Shown: positions 1 through 8,616 of the stretch, piece after piece
Layout of the letters: each line of letters opens with the position of its first letter
Position numbering within the stretch: position 1 is the first letter of the stretch
DNA from: Chloroflexales bacterium ZM16-3
GTDB lineage: Bacteria > Chloroflexota > Chloroflexia > Chloroflexales > Chloroflexaceae
Assembly: GCA_004138175.2 (NCBI GenBank)
Contig: RYFE02000004.1
Span: 62,001 to 126,000 of the forward strand
DNA: 64,000 nt
Direction of reading: 5' to 3'
Notes under the pieces: generated by a model
Told to the model about the DNA's origin: nothing
The model's input: the letters and a program-made list of their open reading frames with translations, nothing else
Database searches by the model: none
Made by a program: the position numbers and the translations under genes

Positions 1-18
1 ACAAGGATGTGATGAGCT

Positions 19-858
19 ATGATAATGACCGCAACTATCCTGATCGTTGATGACCAACCTGAGCTGCTGATCGGTATCCAGATGACCTTAGAGGCTGCTG
101 GGTACACCGTGTTTACCGCACCGGATGGCCATATCGCGCTTGAGGTGCTGCAACGCGAGGCGATTGACCTTATCCTTGCCGATATCGCCATGCCCGAGCT
201 GAATGGCTACCAGCTCTTTGAGCGGGTGCGCGCTGATCCGGGGCTGCTGCGCATCCCGTTTATCTTTCTGACCGCGCGGGCGATGGCGAGCGACATTCGC
301 TATGGCAAGGCATTGGGTGTCGATGACTATCTGGCAAAGCCGGTCAATCCCGAGGATCTGCTGGCCGCCATTGAGGGGCGGCTGCGCCGGGTGCGCGAGC
401 TGCGGAGCCTCGCGCCCCTACAGCCGGAGTTGGTGGAAGCTCAGGAGTATCTGCCGACCGCAGACAGGGCAGGGCAGGACGGTGATGGGCACACCAGCGT
501 GTTGGCACCGGCGACTGCCGTCGGCCTGCCTGATCCGGCGGGGGAGCTGATCGAGGTGGGTCTCCTCTTGATTGCGCCGAGCCAGCACCGGGTTTGGCTC
601 AACGGTGTCGAGATCGCCCTCCCGGCCCGCGAGTTTCGGGTGCTGGAATACCTGGCCCGTCGGGCCGGACAGGTGGTGTCTCCCCACGAGATGGTGCAGG
701 TGAGCCACGCGATCGGCATCAGTGATGCCGATGCGAGCAGCCTGCTGCGCCCGCTTGTCCGGCTGCTGCGGCGGCGGTTGGGCTACGCCGTCGGCGAGAT
801 GGGCTGCATCGAGAATGTGCGCGGGGTTGGGTACCGGCTTGTCGCGCCCAAGGAGTGA
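19..858 (+). CDS. Response regulator with winged-helix output domain
   Basis: 279-residue response regulator. The N-terminal receiver domain (about residues 5-125) has the acidic pair DD at 11-12, the phospho-acceptor D55 in LILADIAMP and the conserved K of LAKPVN. After a variable linker (130-180) the C-terminus resembles an OmpR-type winged helix, with an ALPAREFRVLEYLARR-like core and the ending GVGYRLV. The usual recognition helix is divergent, so DNA binding is inferred. The ATG at 19 follows AAGGA at 3-7; an in-frame ATG at 25 is an alternative. The stop lies 20 bp before the next start, so it is probably co-transcribed with the receiver-kinase downstream, which may phosphorylate it. 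Confidence 0.88.
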   Translation: MIMTATILIVDDQPELLIGIQMTLEAAGYTVFTAPDGHIALEVLQREAIDLILADIAMPELNGYQLFERVRADPGLLRIPFIFLTARAMASDIRYGKALGVDDYLAKPVNPEDLLAAIEGRLRRVRELRSLAPLQPELVEAQEYLPTADRAGQDGDGHTSVLAPATAVGLPDPAGELIEVGLLLIAPSQHRVWLNGVEIALPAREFRVLEYLARRAGQVVSPHEMVQVSHAIGISDADASSLLRPLVRLLRRRLGYAVGEMGCIENVRGVGYRLVAPKE

Positions 859-878
859 TCAGGTTAGGAGCAACGGCG

Positions 879-3017
879 ATGACTCAGCGCGGACATGTCT
901 TGGTTGTAGACGACGACCTCGTGATACTTCAGCTCATCCGGCAGTCGCTCTATGCCCAGGGCTGCGCGGTGACGGTTGCCACCACTGGGGCTGATGCACT
1001 GCGGTCGGCGCTGGCGCAGCCGCCGGATATCATTCTGCTGGATGTGATGCTGCCCGACGCTGATGGCATCGAGATCTGCCAGCGTGTGCGGGCCGAGCCG
1101 CTGCTGGCCGAGGTTCCGGTGATCCTGATCACATCATTGAACGACCCCACCGCACGCCTGCGCAGCCTAGAGGTCGGTGCCGACGACTTTATTATGAAGC
1201 CGATCGACTTCATCGAGCTGCGCGCCCGGGTCGGCTCGATCCTGCGGCTGAACCGCTACCGGCTGCTGCTGGAGGAGCGCACCCAGCGGCTGCGCGCCGA
1301 AGAGAAGATGATGCAGCGCAATCGCGAGCTGTTGCTGCTGAATAGCTTTATTATCTCGACCGCCGCAAAGCTTCAGAACGCGCACCATGTTGAGGAGTCG
1401 TTGTACTATGCCTGCACGGTGCTGGTTCAGGCGCTTAGCCTGAACGCCGCCGAGGCATGGCTGCTCCCCGATGATGGCGCTGATCTCATGGTGGCATATG
1501 CGCTGGCGAACCCAGACGACGAGGTATTGCGTCCATCGGTGCCGGAGATCATGTCGTATGAGCGCGCACGCCAGCTTACGACCGCGAGCGTGGCGGCACT
1601 GTGGACCCGCGATGACACCGCGCGGGAACCCATATCTCCTGATGCTGCAGCGTGGCTGCAAATCTATGGCGACCAATCGCTGCTCATTGCGCCGATTGCG
1701 ATCAAAAGCCGAATCACCGGCGCAATCGTCCTGCTGTCGCCATATGACCGGGTGTTCGGTGAGCATGAGCGCGCCTTTGCCCAGAGTCTGGTGAGCGCTA
1801 TGAGCCAGGCGATTGAGGCTACCCTGCTGCACCAGCAGCTCCAGCGCCATGCCGAACATCTGGAGGAGATGGTTGCGCTACGGACGAACGAGCTGCAGGC
1901 CGAGCGTGATCGCACGCAGGCGATCCTTGAGGCGCTTGGCGAGGCGGTGCTCGTCACCGACGCTGATTGCATCATCATCTATGCCAACCCGGCCACAAGC
2001 ATCCTGACCGGCTATCGCAACAGCGAGCTGATCGGCTGCTCGTGGTGTGCGATGCCCCACGACGAGAGCACCACGCTGCTCTACAAGGCCATCCGCGACC
2101 AGGTGGGCCGGGGGCAGATGTGGCGCGGCGAGGTGATGAGCCGCCGCCATGATGGCACCGCCTATGATACAGCGCTGACGGTCGCGCCGATCTATGATCC
2201 GCAGCGCGCCAACGTGCCGATTGGGATGGTGAGCATCCAGCGCGATATTACGCCGCTCAAGGCGGCCGAGCGGATGAAGGATCAGTTCATCTCGAATGTC
2301 TCGCACGAGCTGCGCACCCCGCTCTCGATCATCACGCTCCACTCCGGCAACCTCGACACGCTCTATGATCGCCTTACCGCCGAGCAGCAGCGCCGTCTCA
2401 TCCGCGAGGTGCGGGCTCAGGCGCAGCTGCTCGATGATCTGATCGGCGATATCCTTGAGCTGAGCCGGATCGATAGCGGCCATCTGAGTGTCAATGACTG
2501 GCCGATCGACCTGGCCGAGATTATGCGTCACGAGGTCGAGCAGCTGCGGCCGCTGGCGGATCGTAAGGGTCTGCGCCTCGATCTTCAGTCCGATTCGGGT
2601 CTGCTCATGCAGGGCGACCCGGCCCATCTGGGCCAGTGTATTCGCAACCTGCTCAGCAATGCGATCAAGTTTACCCCTAGCGGAGGCAGCATCTTCTGCG
2701 AGTGCCGCAGGATGGATCTGGGCGCGGAGCAGCTGGACTCGCCTGAATGGCCCGGCTTCGGCCCCAATGATATTGGTGCCTGGGCCGGGCTGCGCATCGT
2801 TGATACCGGGATCGGCATCGACGCCGAGCATATCGGGCACCTGTTCGAGCGCTTCTATCGCGTTGAGAGCCAGACGCATGTGCCGGGCACCGGCCTGGGC
2901 CTGGCGATCACCCGCGAGCTGATTACCCGCCAGGGCGGCTGGACTGGCGTCGCATCGCGCCCTGGAGCCGGCAGCACCTTTGCCTTGTACCTGCCCCTCT
3001 CGGATGATGAGTGGTGA
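879..3017 (+). CDS. Receiver-GAF-PAS hybrid sensor histidine kinase
   Basis: About 712 residues. Order: receiver (about 5-125, phospho-acceptor D55 in ILLDVMLP), short coiled coil, GAF-like domain (about 165-315), coiled coil, PAS domain (about 345-465), HisKA with H476 in NVSHELRTPL, and HATPase with N box (NLLSNAIKFTP), G1 (DTGIGI) and G2 (GTGLGLAI). It has no membrane segment, so it is a soluble sensor. The receiver-first order suggests an integrator kinase, itself a target of an upstream kinase. I chose ATG 879 because AGGAG at 866-870 sits 8 bp before it; the frame also opens at GTG 855, which overlaps the previous stop. It ends 1 bp from the convergent hydrolase gene. Confidence 0.9.
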   Translation: MTQRGHVLVVDDDLVILQLIRQSLYAQGCAVTVATTGADALRSALAQPPDIILLDVMLPDADGIEICQRVRAEPLLAEVPVILITSLNDPTARLRSLEVGADDFIMKPIDFIELRARVGSILRLNRYRLLLEERTQRLRAEEKMMQRNRELLLLNSFIISTAAKLQNAHHVEESLYYACTVLVQALSLNAAEAWLLPDDGADLMVAYALANPDDEVLRPSVPEIMSYERARQLTTASVAALWTRDDTAREPISPDAAAWLQIYGDQSLLIAPIAIKSRITGAIVLLSPYDRVFGEHERAFAQSLVSAMSQAIEATLLHQQLQRHAEHLEEMVALRTNELQAERDRTQAILEALGEAVLVTDADCIIIYANPATSILTGYRNSELIGCSWCAMPHDESTTLLYKAIRDQVGRGQMWRGEVMSRRHDGTAYDTALTVAPIYDPQRANVPIGMVSIQRDITPLKAAERMKDQFISNVSHELRTPLSIITLHSGNLDTLYDRLTAEQQRRLIREVRAQAQLLDDLIGDILELSRIDSGHLSVNDWPIDLAEIMRHEVEQLRPLADRKGLRLDLQSDSGLLMQGDPAHLGQCIRNLLSNAIKFTPSGGSIFCECRRMDLGAEQLDSPEWPGFGPNDIGAWAGLRIVDTGIGIDAEHIGHLFERFYRVESQTHVPGTGLGLAITRELITRQGGWTGVASRPGAGSTFALYLPLSDDEW

Positions 3018-3018
3018 T

Positions 3019-3873
3019 CTACAACCCACAATCCATGAGCCACCTGTCAATCTCCTGATCGACCTGCTCGGCCGCCTCCCAGTGCGGCAGGTGGCCGGAT
3101 CTCGGTAGCTCCAGCAGGGTGGCGCATGGCAGATTCTGCGCCAGCCAGCGGGACTGCACGACGGGCACCACCGGGTCGCGCGTGCCGACGATGACCAGGG
3201 ACGGGCAGGCGATCTGCGCGGCCAGCGGGCGGATGTCGTATTTGCCCAGGGCACCCAGCAGGATGGCGAGGTTGCGGATCTGTGAGCGGCGGTAGTCTGG
3301 GTACCAGGCCGCCATCGCAGCGGCGGCGACGGGGTTGCGCGCGTAGGCCGCCGGGTCCCCGCTGTAGAAGCTGCCGATGCCCCACTGTAGGTAGCCCGGC
3401 AGCAGCTGGGTGAGCCGGTAGTTCAGCCAGTAGAGCGGGTATCCGCCGGGCAGCCGCATCTGGCGCTGGTAGAGCCCGAGGAATCCGGCCAGCGGCCCCC
3501 AGACGACCGGGGAGATCGCCACCACGCGCGACACGACCTCGGGGAGCATGGCGGCCGCCGCCAGGGCCACCATTCCTCCGGTGGAGTGGCCGACCATCGT
3601 CACCCGCCCGCCATCGGCGATCTCGCGGATCGCGCGCAGCTCCAGGTCGAGCAGCTCGTCCTGGCAGAGCGCGCGGTAGCCCGGCGGGGCGCTGGCCGGG
3701 TAGTGGCCGGGCAGGTCGAGGCTGACGCAGCGACCATAGCGAGCCATGCGCGCAACTTCGCGGGCCCAGATCGTGCGGTTGGCCGAGTAGCCGTGGATGA
3801 AGATCAGCGTGTGCTCGCCCTGGCTATATTCCTTCCAGGTGAGCGTGTGCCCGCGGTAGGTGATGCTGCGCAT
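3019..3873 (-). CDS. Alpha/beta hydrolase
   Basis: 284-residue alpha/beta-hydrolase fold protein of usual family length. The oxyanion-hole HG motif is in FIHGYSAN, the nucleophile elbow is GHSTGG, the acid is probably the D of GTRDPVVP, and the histidine is in RSGHLPHW. A lid region lies about residues 130-200. It has no signal peptide, so it is cytoplasmic. The substrate cannot be told from sequence; esterase, lactonase or C-C hydrolase are all possible. It is a single gene convergent with the kinase. A MITE-like element sits about 20 bp upstream of its start. Confidence 0.85.
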   Translation of the reverse strand: MRSITYRGHTLTWKEYSQGEHTLIFIHGYSANRTIWAREVARMARYGRCVSLDLPGHYPASAPPGYRALCQDELLDLELRAIREIADGGRVTMVGHSTGGMVALAAAAMLPEVVSRVVAISPVVWGPLAGFLGLYQRQMRLPGGYPLYWLNYRLTQLLPGYLQWGIGSFYSGDPAAYARNPVAAAAMAAWYPDYRRSQIRNLAILLGALGKYDIRPLAAQIACPSLVIVGTRDPVVPVVQSRWLAQNLPCATLLELPRSGHLPHWEAAEQVDQEIDRWLMDCGL

Positions 3874-3894
3874 CGGTCAGACCAATCTATTTTA

Positions 3895-4008
3895 GCAATA
3901 CCGCAGAAGTAACGCTGTGAGGCGTCCTGTCATTCTGAGCGAAGCGAAGAATCCCGGCCGGGACCCTTCGCTTCGCTCAGGGTGACAGTGTTACTTATGC
4001 TCTATTGC
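3895..4008. mobile_element. MITE-like element, GAGCGAAGCGAAG hairpin type (copy 1)
   Basis: 114-bp palindromic element with ends GCAATACCGCAGAAGTAAC and an imperfect inverse (TTACTTATGCTCTATTGC). The 8-bp target duplication CTATTTTA is perfect (3887-3894 and 4009-4016). The interior is an inverted repeat around CCCGGCCGGG. The copy at 44691-44804 is close to its reverse complement and has the same length. It encodes no protein, so mobility would depend on a transposase supplied in trans. It lies between two minus-strand genes. Confidence 0.82.
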
Positions 4009-4043
4009 CTATTTTATATAATCGTCGCCCTAAGCACCGCTCG

Positions 4044-6293
4044 TCAGAGCCCGTACAGCCCCGTTATAATAACCGGCGTGATCATCCCCTCGATCAGCGA
4101 GCCGAGGGCCACCAGGGGCAGCAGGACGAGCAGCCAGGTTTTGGCGAAGGCGGCGAGCGCCCAGAGCAGGTTCTGGCCTGCCGAGAAGCCGGGCGGCGGG
4201 GCGAGCAGCGCCGCGCCGATGCGCAGGCCGAGGGCCGCGCTGAGGATGAAGGTCGGCAGCTCGATGATGCCGTGGGGCAGCACGTAGGCCAGCACGAACT
4301 GGAGCGGGCTGTCGGCACCCAGGGCTAGCCAGCTGCCGCCGCGCGTGGCCAGCGTGCTGGCGATAAAGCCGATCTGGCCGAAGGCCACCGCAGGCACCAG
4401 GAAGGCGAAGATCCCGAAGCTGACCGCCGAGAAGACATTCGAGAGGAGCGATACGCGGATGTTGTTGGCGAAGATAAACAGGGCCAGCCCCGGCGAGGCG
4501 TGGGGCGTCTGGCCCAGCCCGGCCAGCGCCTGCTCGAAGGCCGCGATCCGGTAGCGCTCGCCGAGGGCGCCGCCGAGCAGCAGTCCGCCGAGGGCCGCCA
4601 GCGCGGCGAAGGCCAGGGGCAGGCGCAGCTCGCGCAGCAGTGCCGGCAGCTCGCGGCTGTAGAAGCGCCGCGCCGAGAAGGGCAGCCCGGCGTACTCGCT
4701 TGGCTGCGTGCCGGCGGGGCGGTGCTCGCGGTAGAAGCTCAGGTAGGTGGCGAGCACATGGCGCAGGCTCAGCTCCTCGTGCTCGCGTGAGAGGATCTCC
4801 TCGCGGTTGAAGCTGGCCATGCCGCTGCGGATGAGCGCCACGGCGATCACCGCTAGGGCCGCCATCACATACCAGAGCACGTCGAAGCGCTGGGCGATGA
4901 ACAGCAGCGCCTGGAGCTGGATCGCCACCGCCGTGGGCACCAGCACCGCCGAGGCCAGCAGCGTCGCCGCGCGGATGCTGCCGGTGTGGCTGGAGATCAC
5001 CACCGCGCCCGACACCAGCAGCAGTGTGATCACGCAGATCATCAGCGCGATCTGGAGCAGCAGGGCCGGGGTCATCGCGTAGAAGTACAGGTTGGGGTAG
5101 ATAAACCGGATCAGGTTGAGGAAGACCAGCATCGCCAGCAGGCTGCCGCCCAGGGGCACCAGCAGCGCCGAGATCAGCTTGCCCGCGTAGAGGCTGCGGT
5201 CGGAGATCGGCATCGCGAGCAGCGACTCCAGGCTGTTGCGCTCGCGCTCGCCCACAAAGGACTCGATGGCGGTGATCAGGGCGAAGCTGGCCGGGACGAA
5301 GCCCACCAGCAGCGCGGCGAAGGGCACCAGCCGCCCCAGCAGCGTCAGATCCTGGAGAAAGCCGAGCGCGAAGGATGTTCCGGCCATGAGCCCGGCTGGC
5401 AGGCCGACTGTCAGCACCGTTAGCGGGATGAGTACGCGCCAGTCGCTCAGCACCTCGCGCAGCTCGCGCTGCGCAATGCTGAATGCTGCATGTTGCATGT
5501 TGAATGGGAGGCGTAGCGCCCTCCATTCAACATGCAACATGCTCAATTCAATATTAATCTTCCCCTGGGTGTGCTCGCGTGAGAGGATCTCCTCGCGGTT
5601 GAAGGTGTCCATGCCGATGCGGGTGAGCGTGATGGCCAGGGCCAGCAGGGCGGCCGCCACGAGCCATAGCTCGCCCCAGCGCTCGTTGATGATCAGCACA
5701 GCGGCCAGCTGCACCACCAGCGCCGCAGGCAGCAGGATGAAGCTCGACATCAGGTTGGCCGCCCGCACCGTGGTGATGTGGGCCGAGACTATCACCGCGC
5801 CCGATACCATCACCAGGGCCATGCTGCTCACGATCAGGAAGAGCAGGGCCAGCCTTGGCAGCGTGATCGCCGCGAAGTAGAGATCCGGCTGGAAGCCCAG
5901 CAGCATGGCGATGAATACCAGCATGGCCAGCATGCTGGAGCCCAGGGGCGTGATCAGCGACGAGGCCAGCTTGCCGATGTAGAGGTCGCGATCCGAGATC
6001 GGCATCGAGAGCAGCGCCTCTAGGCTGTTGCGCTCGCGCTCGCCCACGAAGGACTCTAGGGCGGTGATCAGCGAGAAGCTGGCCGGGATGAAGCCCACCA
6101 GCAGCGCGGCGAAGGGCATCAGCCGCCCGGCCAGGTTGTCGTCCTCCACAAAGCGGACCATCTGGCTGGAAGCTGCCACGAGCAGCTGCGGGAAGATGAA
6201 GGTCAGCAGCAGGATCGGCGCGACGATCCGCCAGTCGCTTAGGGTGTCGCGCACCTCGCGGCGGGTGATTGTGGAGATGGTGGCTATGTTCAT
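4044..6293 (-). CDS. ABC-2 permease, duplicated and fused to a SpoIIM-like domain
   Basis: 749-residue membrane protein made of three parts. Residues 1-250 and about 270-510 are two copies of the same ABC-2/NatB-like permease: both begin with REVRDTLSDWR or RELREVLSDWR, both carry ESFVGERERNSLE and MPISDR, and both end with FNREEILSREH. Residues about 560-749 form a SpoIIM/DUF95-like membrane domain with FANNIRVSLLSN. The two copies are joined by about 20 residues encoded by a palindromic repeat (see 5486-5543). The start overlaps the ATPase gene upstream by 4 bp, so the two form one transporter. The substrate is unknown. A single NatB-type permease would be about half this size. Confidence 0.85.
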   Translation of the reverse strand: MNIATISTITRREVRDTLSDWRIVAPILLLTFIFPQLLVAASSQMVRFVEDDNLAGRLMPFAALLVGFIPASFSLITALESFVGERERNSLEALLSMPISDRDLYIGKLASSLITPLGSSMLAMLVFIAMLLGFQPDLYFAAITLPRLALLFLIVSSMALVMVSGAVIVSAHITTVRAANLMSSFILLPAALVVQLAAVLIINERWGELWLVAAALLALAITLTRIGMDTFNREEILSREHTQGKINIELSMLHVEWRALRLPFNMQHAAFSIAQRELREVLSDWRVLIPLTVLTVGLPAGLMAGTSFALGFLQDLTLLGRLVPFAALLVGFVPASFALITAIESFVGERERNSLESLLAMPISDRSLYAGKLISALLVPLGGSLLAMLVFLNLIRFIYPNLYFYAMTPALLLQIALMICVITLLLVSGAVVISSHTGSIRAATLLASAVLVPTAVAIQLQALLFIAQRFDVLWYVMAALAVIAVALIRSGMASFNREEILSREHEELSLRHVLATYLSFYREHRPAGTQPSEYAGLPFSARRFYSRELPALLRELRLPLAFAALAALGGLLLGGALGERYRIAAFEQALAGLGQTPHASPGLALFIFANNIRVSLLSNVFSAVSFGIFAFLVPAVAFGQIGFIASTLATRGGSWLALGADSPLQFVLAYVLPHGIIELPTFILSAALGLRIGAALLAPPPGFSAGQNLLWALAAFAKTWLLVLLPLVALGSLIEGMITPVIITGLYGL
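5486..5543. repeat. In-frame palindrome joining the two permease copies
   Basis: A near-perfect inverted repeat (left arm about 5488-5514, right arm about 5516-5542) built from TGAATG/TGCATG-like 7-bp units. It lies inside the permease gene and encodes the linker between its two permease copies. Similar TGAATGY units are intergenic elsewhere in the window (7421-7454, 15405-15515, 49031-49066). This suggests that a former intergenic spacer became coding. Confidence 0.7.
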
Positions 6294-7405
6294 AGGTTGG
6301 GGGTTGGGAGTCGGGAGTCGGGAGTCGGGAGTCGGGAGTCAGTGGACACGAGCGGGGAGTCAGGAGTCGGGAGTCGGGAGTCAGTGGGCACAAGCGGGGA
6401 GTCAGGATCGCTGTGGCTCACCGACTCCTGACTCCTGACTCCCGACTCCTGATTCCTGACTCCCGACTCCTGACTCCTGATTCCCGACTCCTCGCTCACG
6501 ATGCGCAGGTAGACTTCCTCAAGGCGCTGGGGAATCTCGGCGAGGGTGACAACGGGCAGGCCGGTGGCGGCTAGGCGCGACAGCACCTGCGGGTTGATCT
6601 GCTGCGGGTCGGGGCAGCGGTAGCGCAGGATGTCATCGCTCTGCTCCTCGATCACCACCAGGCCGTCGAGCAGGGGCGCGGCGGCGCTGGCCGGGAAGGG
6701 CGCTGCCAGGCGCAGCTCGTAGATCGGCGCGCCGAGGAGCTGGCGGGTCAGCTCTGCGATGGTGCCCTGGGCGATGATCTGGCCGCTGCGGATGATCGCG
6801 ATCCGGTCGGCCAGCACCTCGGCCTCGCTGAGGTTGTGGGTGGTGAGCAGGATGGAGCGGTCGGCGGCGCGCAGCTCGCCGATGGCGTCGCGCACCGTGC
6901 GGGCGCTCTGCGGGTCCATCGCGGTGGTCGGCTCGTCGAGAAAGAGCACGGGCGGGTCGTGGATGAGCGCACGGACGAGGGCGATCTTCTGCTTCATGCC
7001 CTTGGAGTAGCCGTCGAGCTTGCGCTCGCGGGCGTCCCAGAGGCCGAACTGGCGCAGGAGCAGCTCGGCGCGGGCGTGGCGATCCTGCGCGCTCAGGCCG
7101 AGCAGCGACCCGAAGAAGTCGAGGTACTCCATGGCGGCCATGCGCCCGTAGAGGCCGGGGTACTCGGTGAGCAGGCCGACCTTGCCGCGCACGGCCTGGG
7201 CCTCGGTCACCACGTCGTGCCCGCAGATGCGGGCGTGGCCGCTGCTGGGCTTGAGGATCGCGCCGAGCATGCGCACGGTGGTGGTCTTTCCCGCCCCGTT
7301 CGGCCCGAGCAGGGCCAGCAGCTCGCCGGGCTGGATGTTCAGGTCGATGGCGCGGACGGCCTGAAAGGCGCCGAACTGTTTGCTGAGCTGGAAGGCTTCA
7401 ATCAT
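6290..7405 (-). CDS. ABC transporter ATP-binding protein (NatA/DrrA-like) with repeat-encoded tail
   Basis: 371 residues. The N-terminal 230 form a normal ABC ATPase: Walker A GPNGAGKTT, Q-loop LTEYPG, signature YSKGMKQK, Walker B VLFLDEPT and H-loop TTHN. Residues about 231-305 are the C-terminal domain usual in NatA/DrrA-type ATPases, ending near RLEEVYLRIV. The last 65 or so residues (S, P, D, G and E rich, with repeated ESGVRSQ and DSRLPTP) are encoded by the heptamer array at 6299-6492 and are not a family feature. It pairs with the overlapping permease gene, probably for drug, lipid or Na+ export. Function of the tail is unknown. Confidence 0.88.
   Translation of the reverse strand: MIEAFQLSKQFGAFQAVRAIDLNIQPGELLALLGPNGAGKTTTVRMLGAILKPSSGHARICGHDVVTEAQAVRGKVGLLTEYPGLYGRMAAMEYLDFFGSLLGLSAQDRHARAELLLRQFGLWDARERKLDGYSKGMKQKIALVRALIHDPPVLFLDEPTTAMDPQSARTVRDAIGELRAADRSILLTTHNLSEAEVLADRIAIIRSGQIIAQGTIAELTRQLLGAPIYELRLAAPFPASAAAPLLDGLVVIEEQSDDILRYRCPDPQQINPQVLSRLAATGLPVVTLAEIPQRLEEVYLRIVSEESGIRSQESGVRNQESGVRSQESVSHSDPDSPLVPTDSRLPTPDSPLVSTDSRLPTPDSRLPTPNL
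6299..6492. repeat. Inverted heptamer array (GAGTCGG / CGACTCC), mostly coding
   Basis: Tandem 7-bp units GAGTCGG from about 6305 to 6395, interrupted by GTGGACACGAGC-like spacers, then the inverse units CGACTCC from 6421 to 6492. The two halves can pair. Seven is coprime to three, so every three units give seven codons, and the array is read in frame as a 7-residue periodic tail of the ATPase. The same heptamer recurs at 63808-63858. Confidence 0.85.
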
Positions 7406-7420
7406 CGGCGGCTCCTGCTA

Positions 7421-7454
7421 TGAATGCTGAATGTTGAATGTTGAATGCTGAATG
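7421..7454. repeat. Heptamer array TGAATGY
   Basis: Five tandem 7-bp units (TGAATGC, TGAATGT, TGAATGT, TGAATGC, TGAATGG), directly upstream of the minus-strand ATPase gene. Confidence 0.85.
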
Positions 7455-7683
7455 GTGTGAGGGCAGCGCGGCAATTCACGATGTACCATTCACCTTAGCA
7501 TTGTAGCGATTCGCTGCGACCTGCGCCAGCCCGCAGGTGCGGGCGGCGGCGCACCTGAGTGCGCGGCCAGAACTGTGGACAAACTCGATAGTGATGCGGG
7601 AAACAATGTGTTACAATTTATAGAAGACGCACCTTTCTTAATGGATCGGGCCGTTCTCATAACGACCGCACAGGAGGCGGACA

Positions 7684-8265
7684 ATGGTTATTAAGGTTGA
7701 GATCAACGACGAAGTTATGGATGCGCAGCTCGGCGAGCGGGTGCTGGCCGTCGCCCGCCGTAACGCGTCCCACATTGGGTTCTACTGCGATGGGAACGGG
7801 CTCTGCACCATGTGTGAGTGTAAGGTTCTTAGCGGGGCGGATCAGCTGAATGAGCCCACCGAGACGGAGCACACATGGCTGACCGAGGAGCGGATGGCGG
7901 AGGGCTACCGCCTCGGCTGCCAGATGTCGCTGCGCGGCGCCGGGTCGGTGCGCGTGCTGACCCGCGCCGAGGAGATGCGCCGCCAGCTCGATGCGGTGCT
8001 GTCCCCGCCCCCAGGCACGACGGTTAGCGAGAACATGCGCCCGCTGCTGGCCAATATCGCCGCTGTTAACTGGCAGCATATTGGCCGGTGGCCCGCTAAC
8101 TTGCTGACGAGCATGAGTCGCCTCGGCCTCTTCACGGTGCTCTGGCCGGTCACTGACCTGAACCATCTCCTCGATGATACGGTGCGGATCACGCGGCGGC
8201 TGCTCGCCGTCAGCGATGGCTCCGGCGCGCCAGAGGAGCGCCCCGCCGCGTCTGACCCGGCCTAG
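7684..8265 (+). CDS. 2Fe-2S ferredoxin-like protein with extra helical C-domain
   Basis: 193 residues. The N-terminal 95 are a plant/adrenodoxin-type beta-grasp [2Fe-2S] domain with ligands C35-x5-C41-x2-C44-x34-C79. C46 is an extra cysteine. The C-terminal 100 residues are not ferredoxin: they contain an amphipathic, tryptophan-bearing helical stretch (about 125-180, with NWQHIGRWPANLL and LFTVLWPV) and a disordered P/A/S tail. AGGAGG at 7673-7678 fixes the start. It stands alone. Chlorosome envelope proteins such as CsmI/J/X combine a ferredoxin domain with a hydrophobic domain; a related role is possible here but unproven. A general electron carrier is the safe call. Confidence 0.8.
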   Translation: MVIKVEINDEVMDAQLGERVLAVARRNASHIGFYCDGNGLCTMCECKVLSGADQLNEPTETEHTWLTEERMAEGYRLGCQMSLRGAGSVRVLTRAEEMRRQLDAVLSPPPGTTVSENMRPLLANIAAVNWQHIGRWPANLLTSMSRLGLFTVLWPVTDLNHLLDDTVRITRRLLAVSDGSGAPEERPAASDPA

Positions 8266-8276
8266 CAGCGCGGCCA

Positions 8277-8326
8277 TCCGGTGGAGGTGTGGGGGCGGCA
8301 GAGCCGCCCTCGTATTTTTTTGTCGA
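8277..8326. repeat. GC-rich terminator-like hairpin
   Basis: Palindrome GGGGGCGGCAGAGCCGCCCTC followed by TATTTTTTTG, downstream of the 2Fe-2S gene. It fits an intrinsic terminator on the plus strand. The surrounding CCGGTGGAGGTGTGG matches the reverse complement of the right side of the element at 13338-13455, so it belongs to the same dispersed family. Confidence 0.65.
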
Positions 8327-8371
8327 AATTCTCATGCGCAGATAAGTGAATTCCCCCGAGGGTAGTATAAT

Positions 8372-8442
8372 AAACCTGTCAGGTGCGGCCCCGGACGCAT
8401 CAGGATGCAGTATTTCTATTGCTGGCCGCACCTGACAGGTTT
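8372..8442. repeat. Long hairpin, 19-bp perfect stem
   Basis: Arms 8372-8390 (AAACCTGTCAGGTGCGGCC) and 8424-8442 are perfectly complementary with a 33-nt loop. There is no T-run on either side, so it is not a typical terminator. I see only one copy in this window. Confidence 0.75.
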
Positions 8443-8478
8443 CACTTCCCCGCGCCGCGCACATTGAATGCGTGAAAG

Positions 8479-8601
8479 GCAATACCGCAGAAGTAACCCT
8501 GTGAAGTGTTCTGTCATTCTGAGCGCAGCGAAGAATCCCGGCCGGGATTCTTCGCTGCGCTCAGCGTGACATGGGTGACAGGGTTACTTCTGCGGTATTG
8601 C
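8479..8601. mobile_element. MITE-like element, GAGCGCAGCGAAG hairpin type (copy 2)
   Basis: 123-bp element with perfect terminal inverted repeats GCAATACCGCAGAAGTAAC. Flanking direct repeats CGTGAAAG (8471-8478 and 8602-8609) are identical, extended by a further GC by coincidence. It differs from the 38551-38673 copy by two bases in 123, which implies recent activity. The duplicated target contains the GAAAGG that serves as ribosome binding site for the CheB-CheR gene at 8617. Confidence 0.88.
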
Positions 8602-8616
8602 CGTGAAAGGCTTTTG

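Noticed and set aside
1878-3254. Long antisense frame of 458 codons opposite the hybrid kinase
   Set aside because: High-GC third-position shadow; the plus strand encodes unmistakable receiver, GAF, PAS and kinase domains over the same bases.
6299-6492. CRISPR-like repeat array
   Set aside because: Units are 7 bp, contiguous and without unique spacers.
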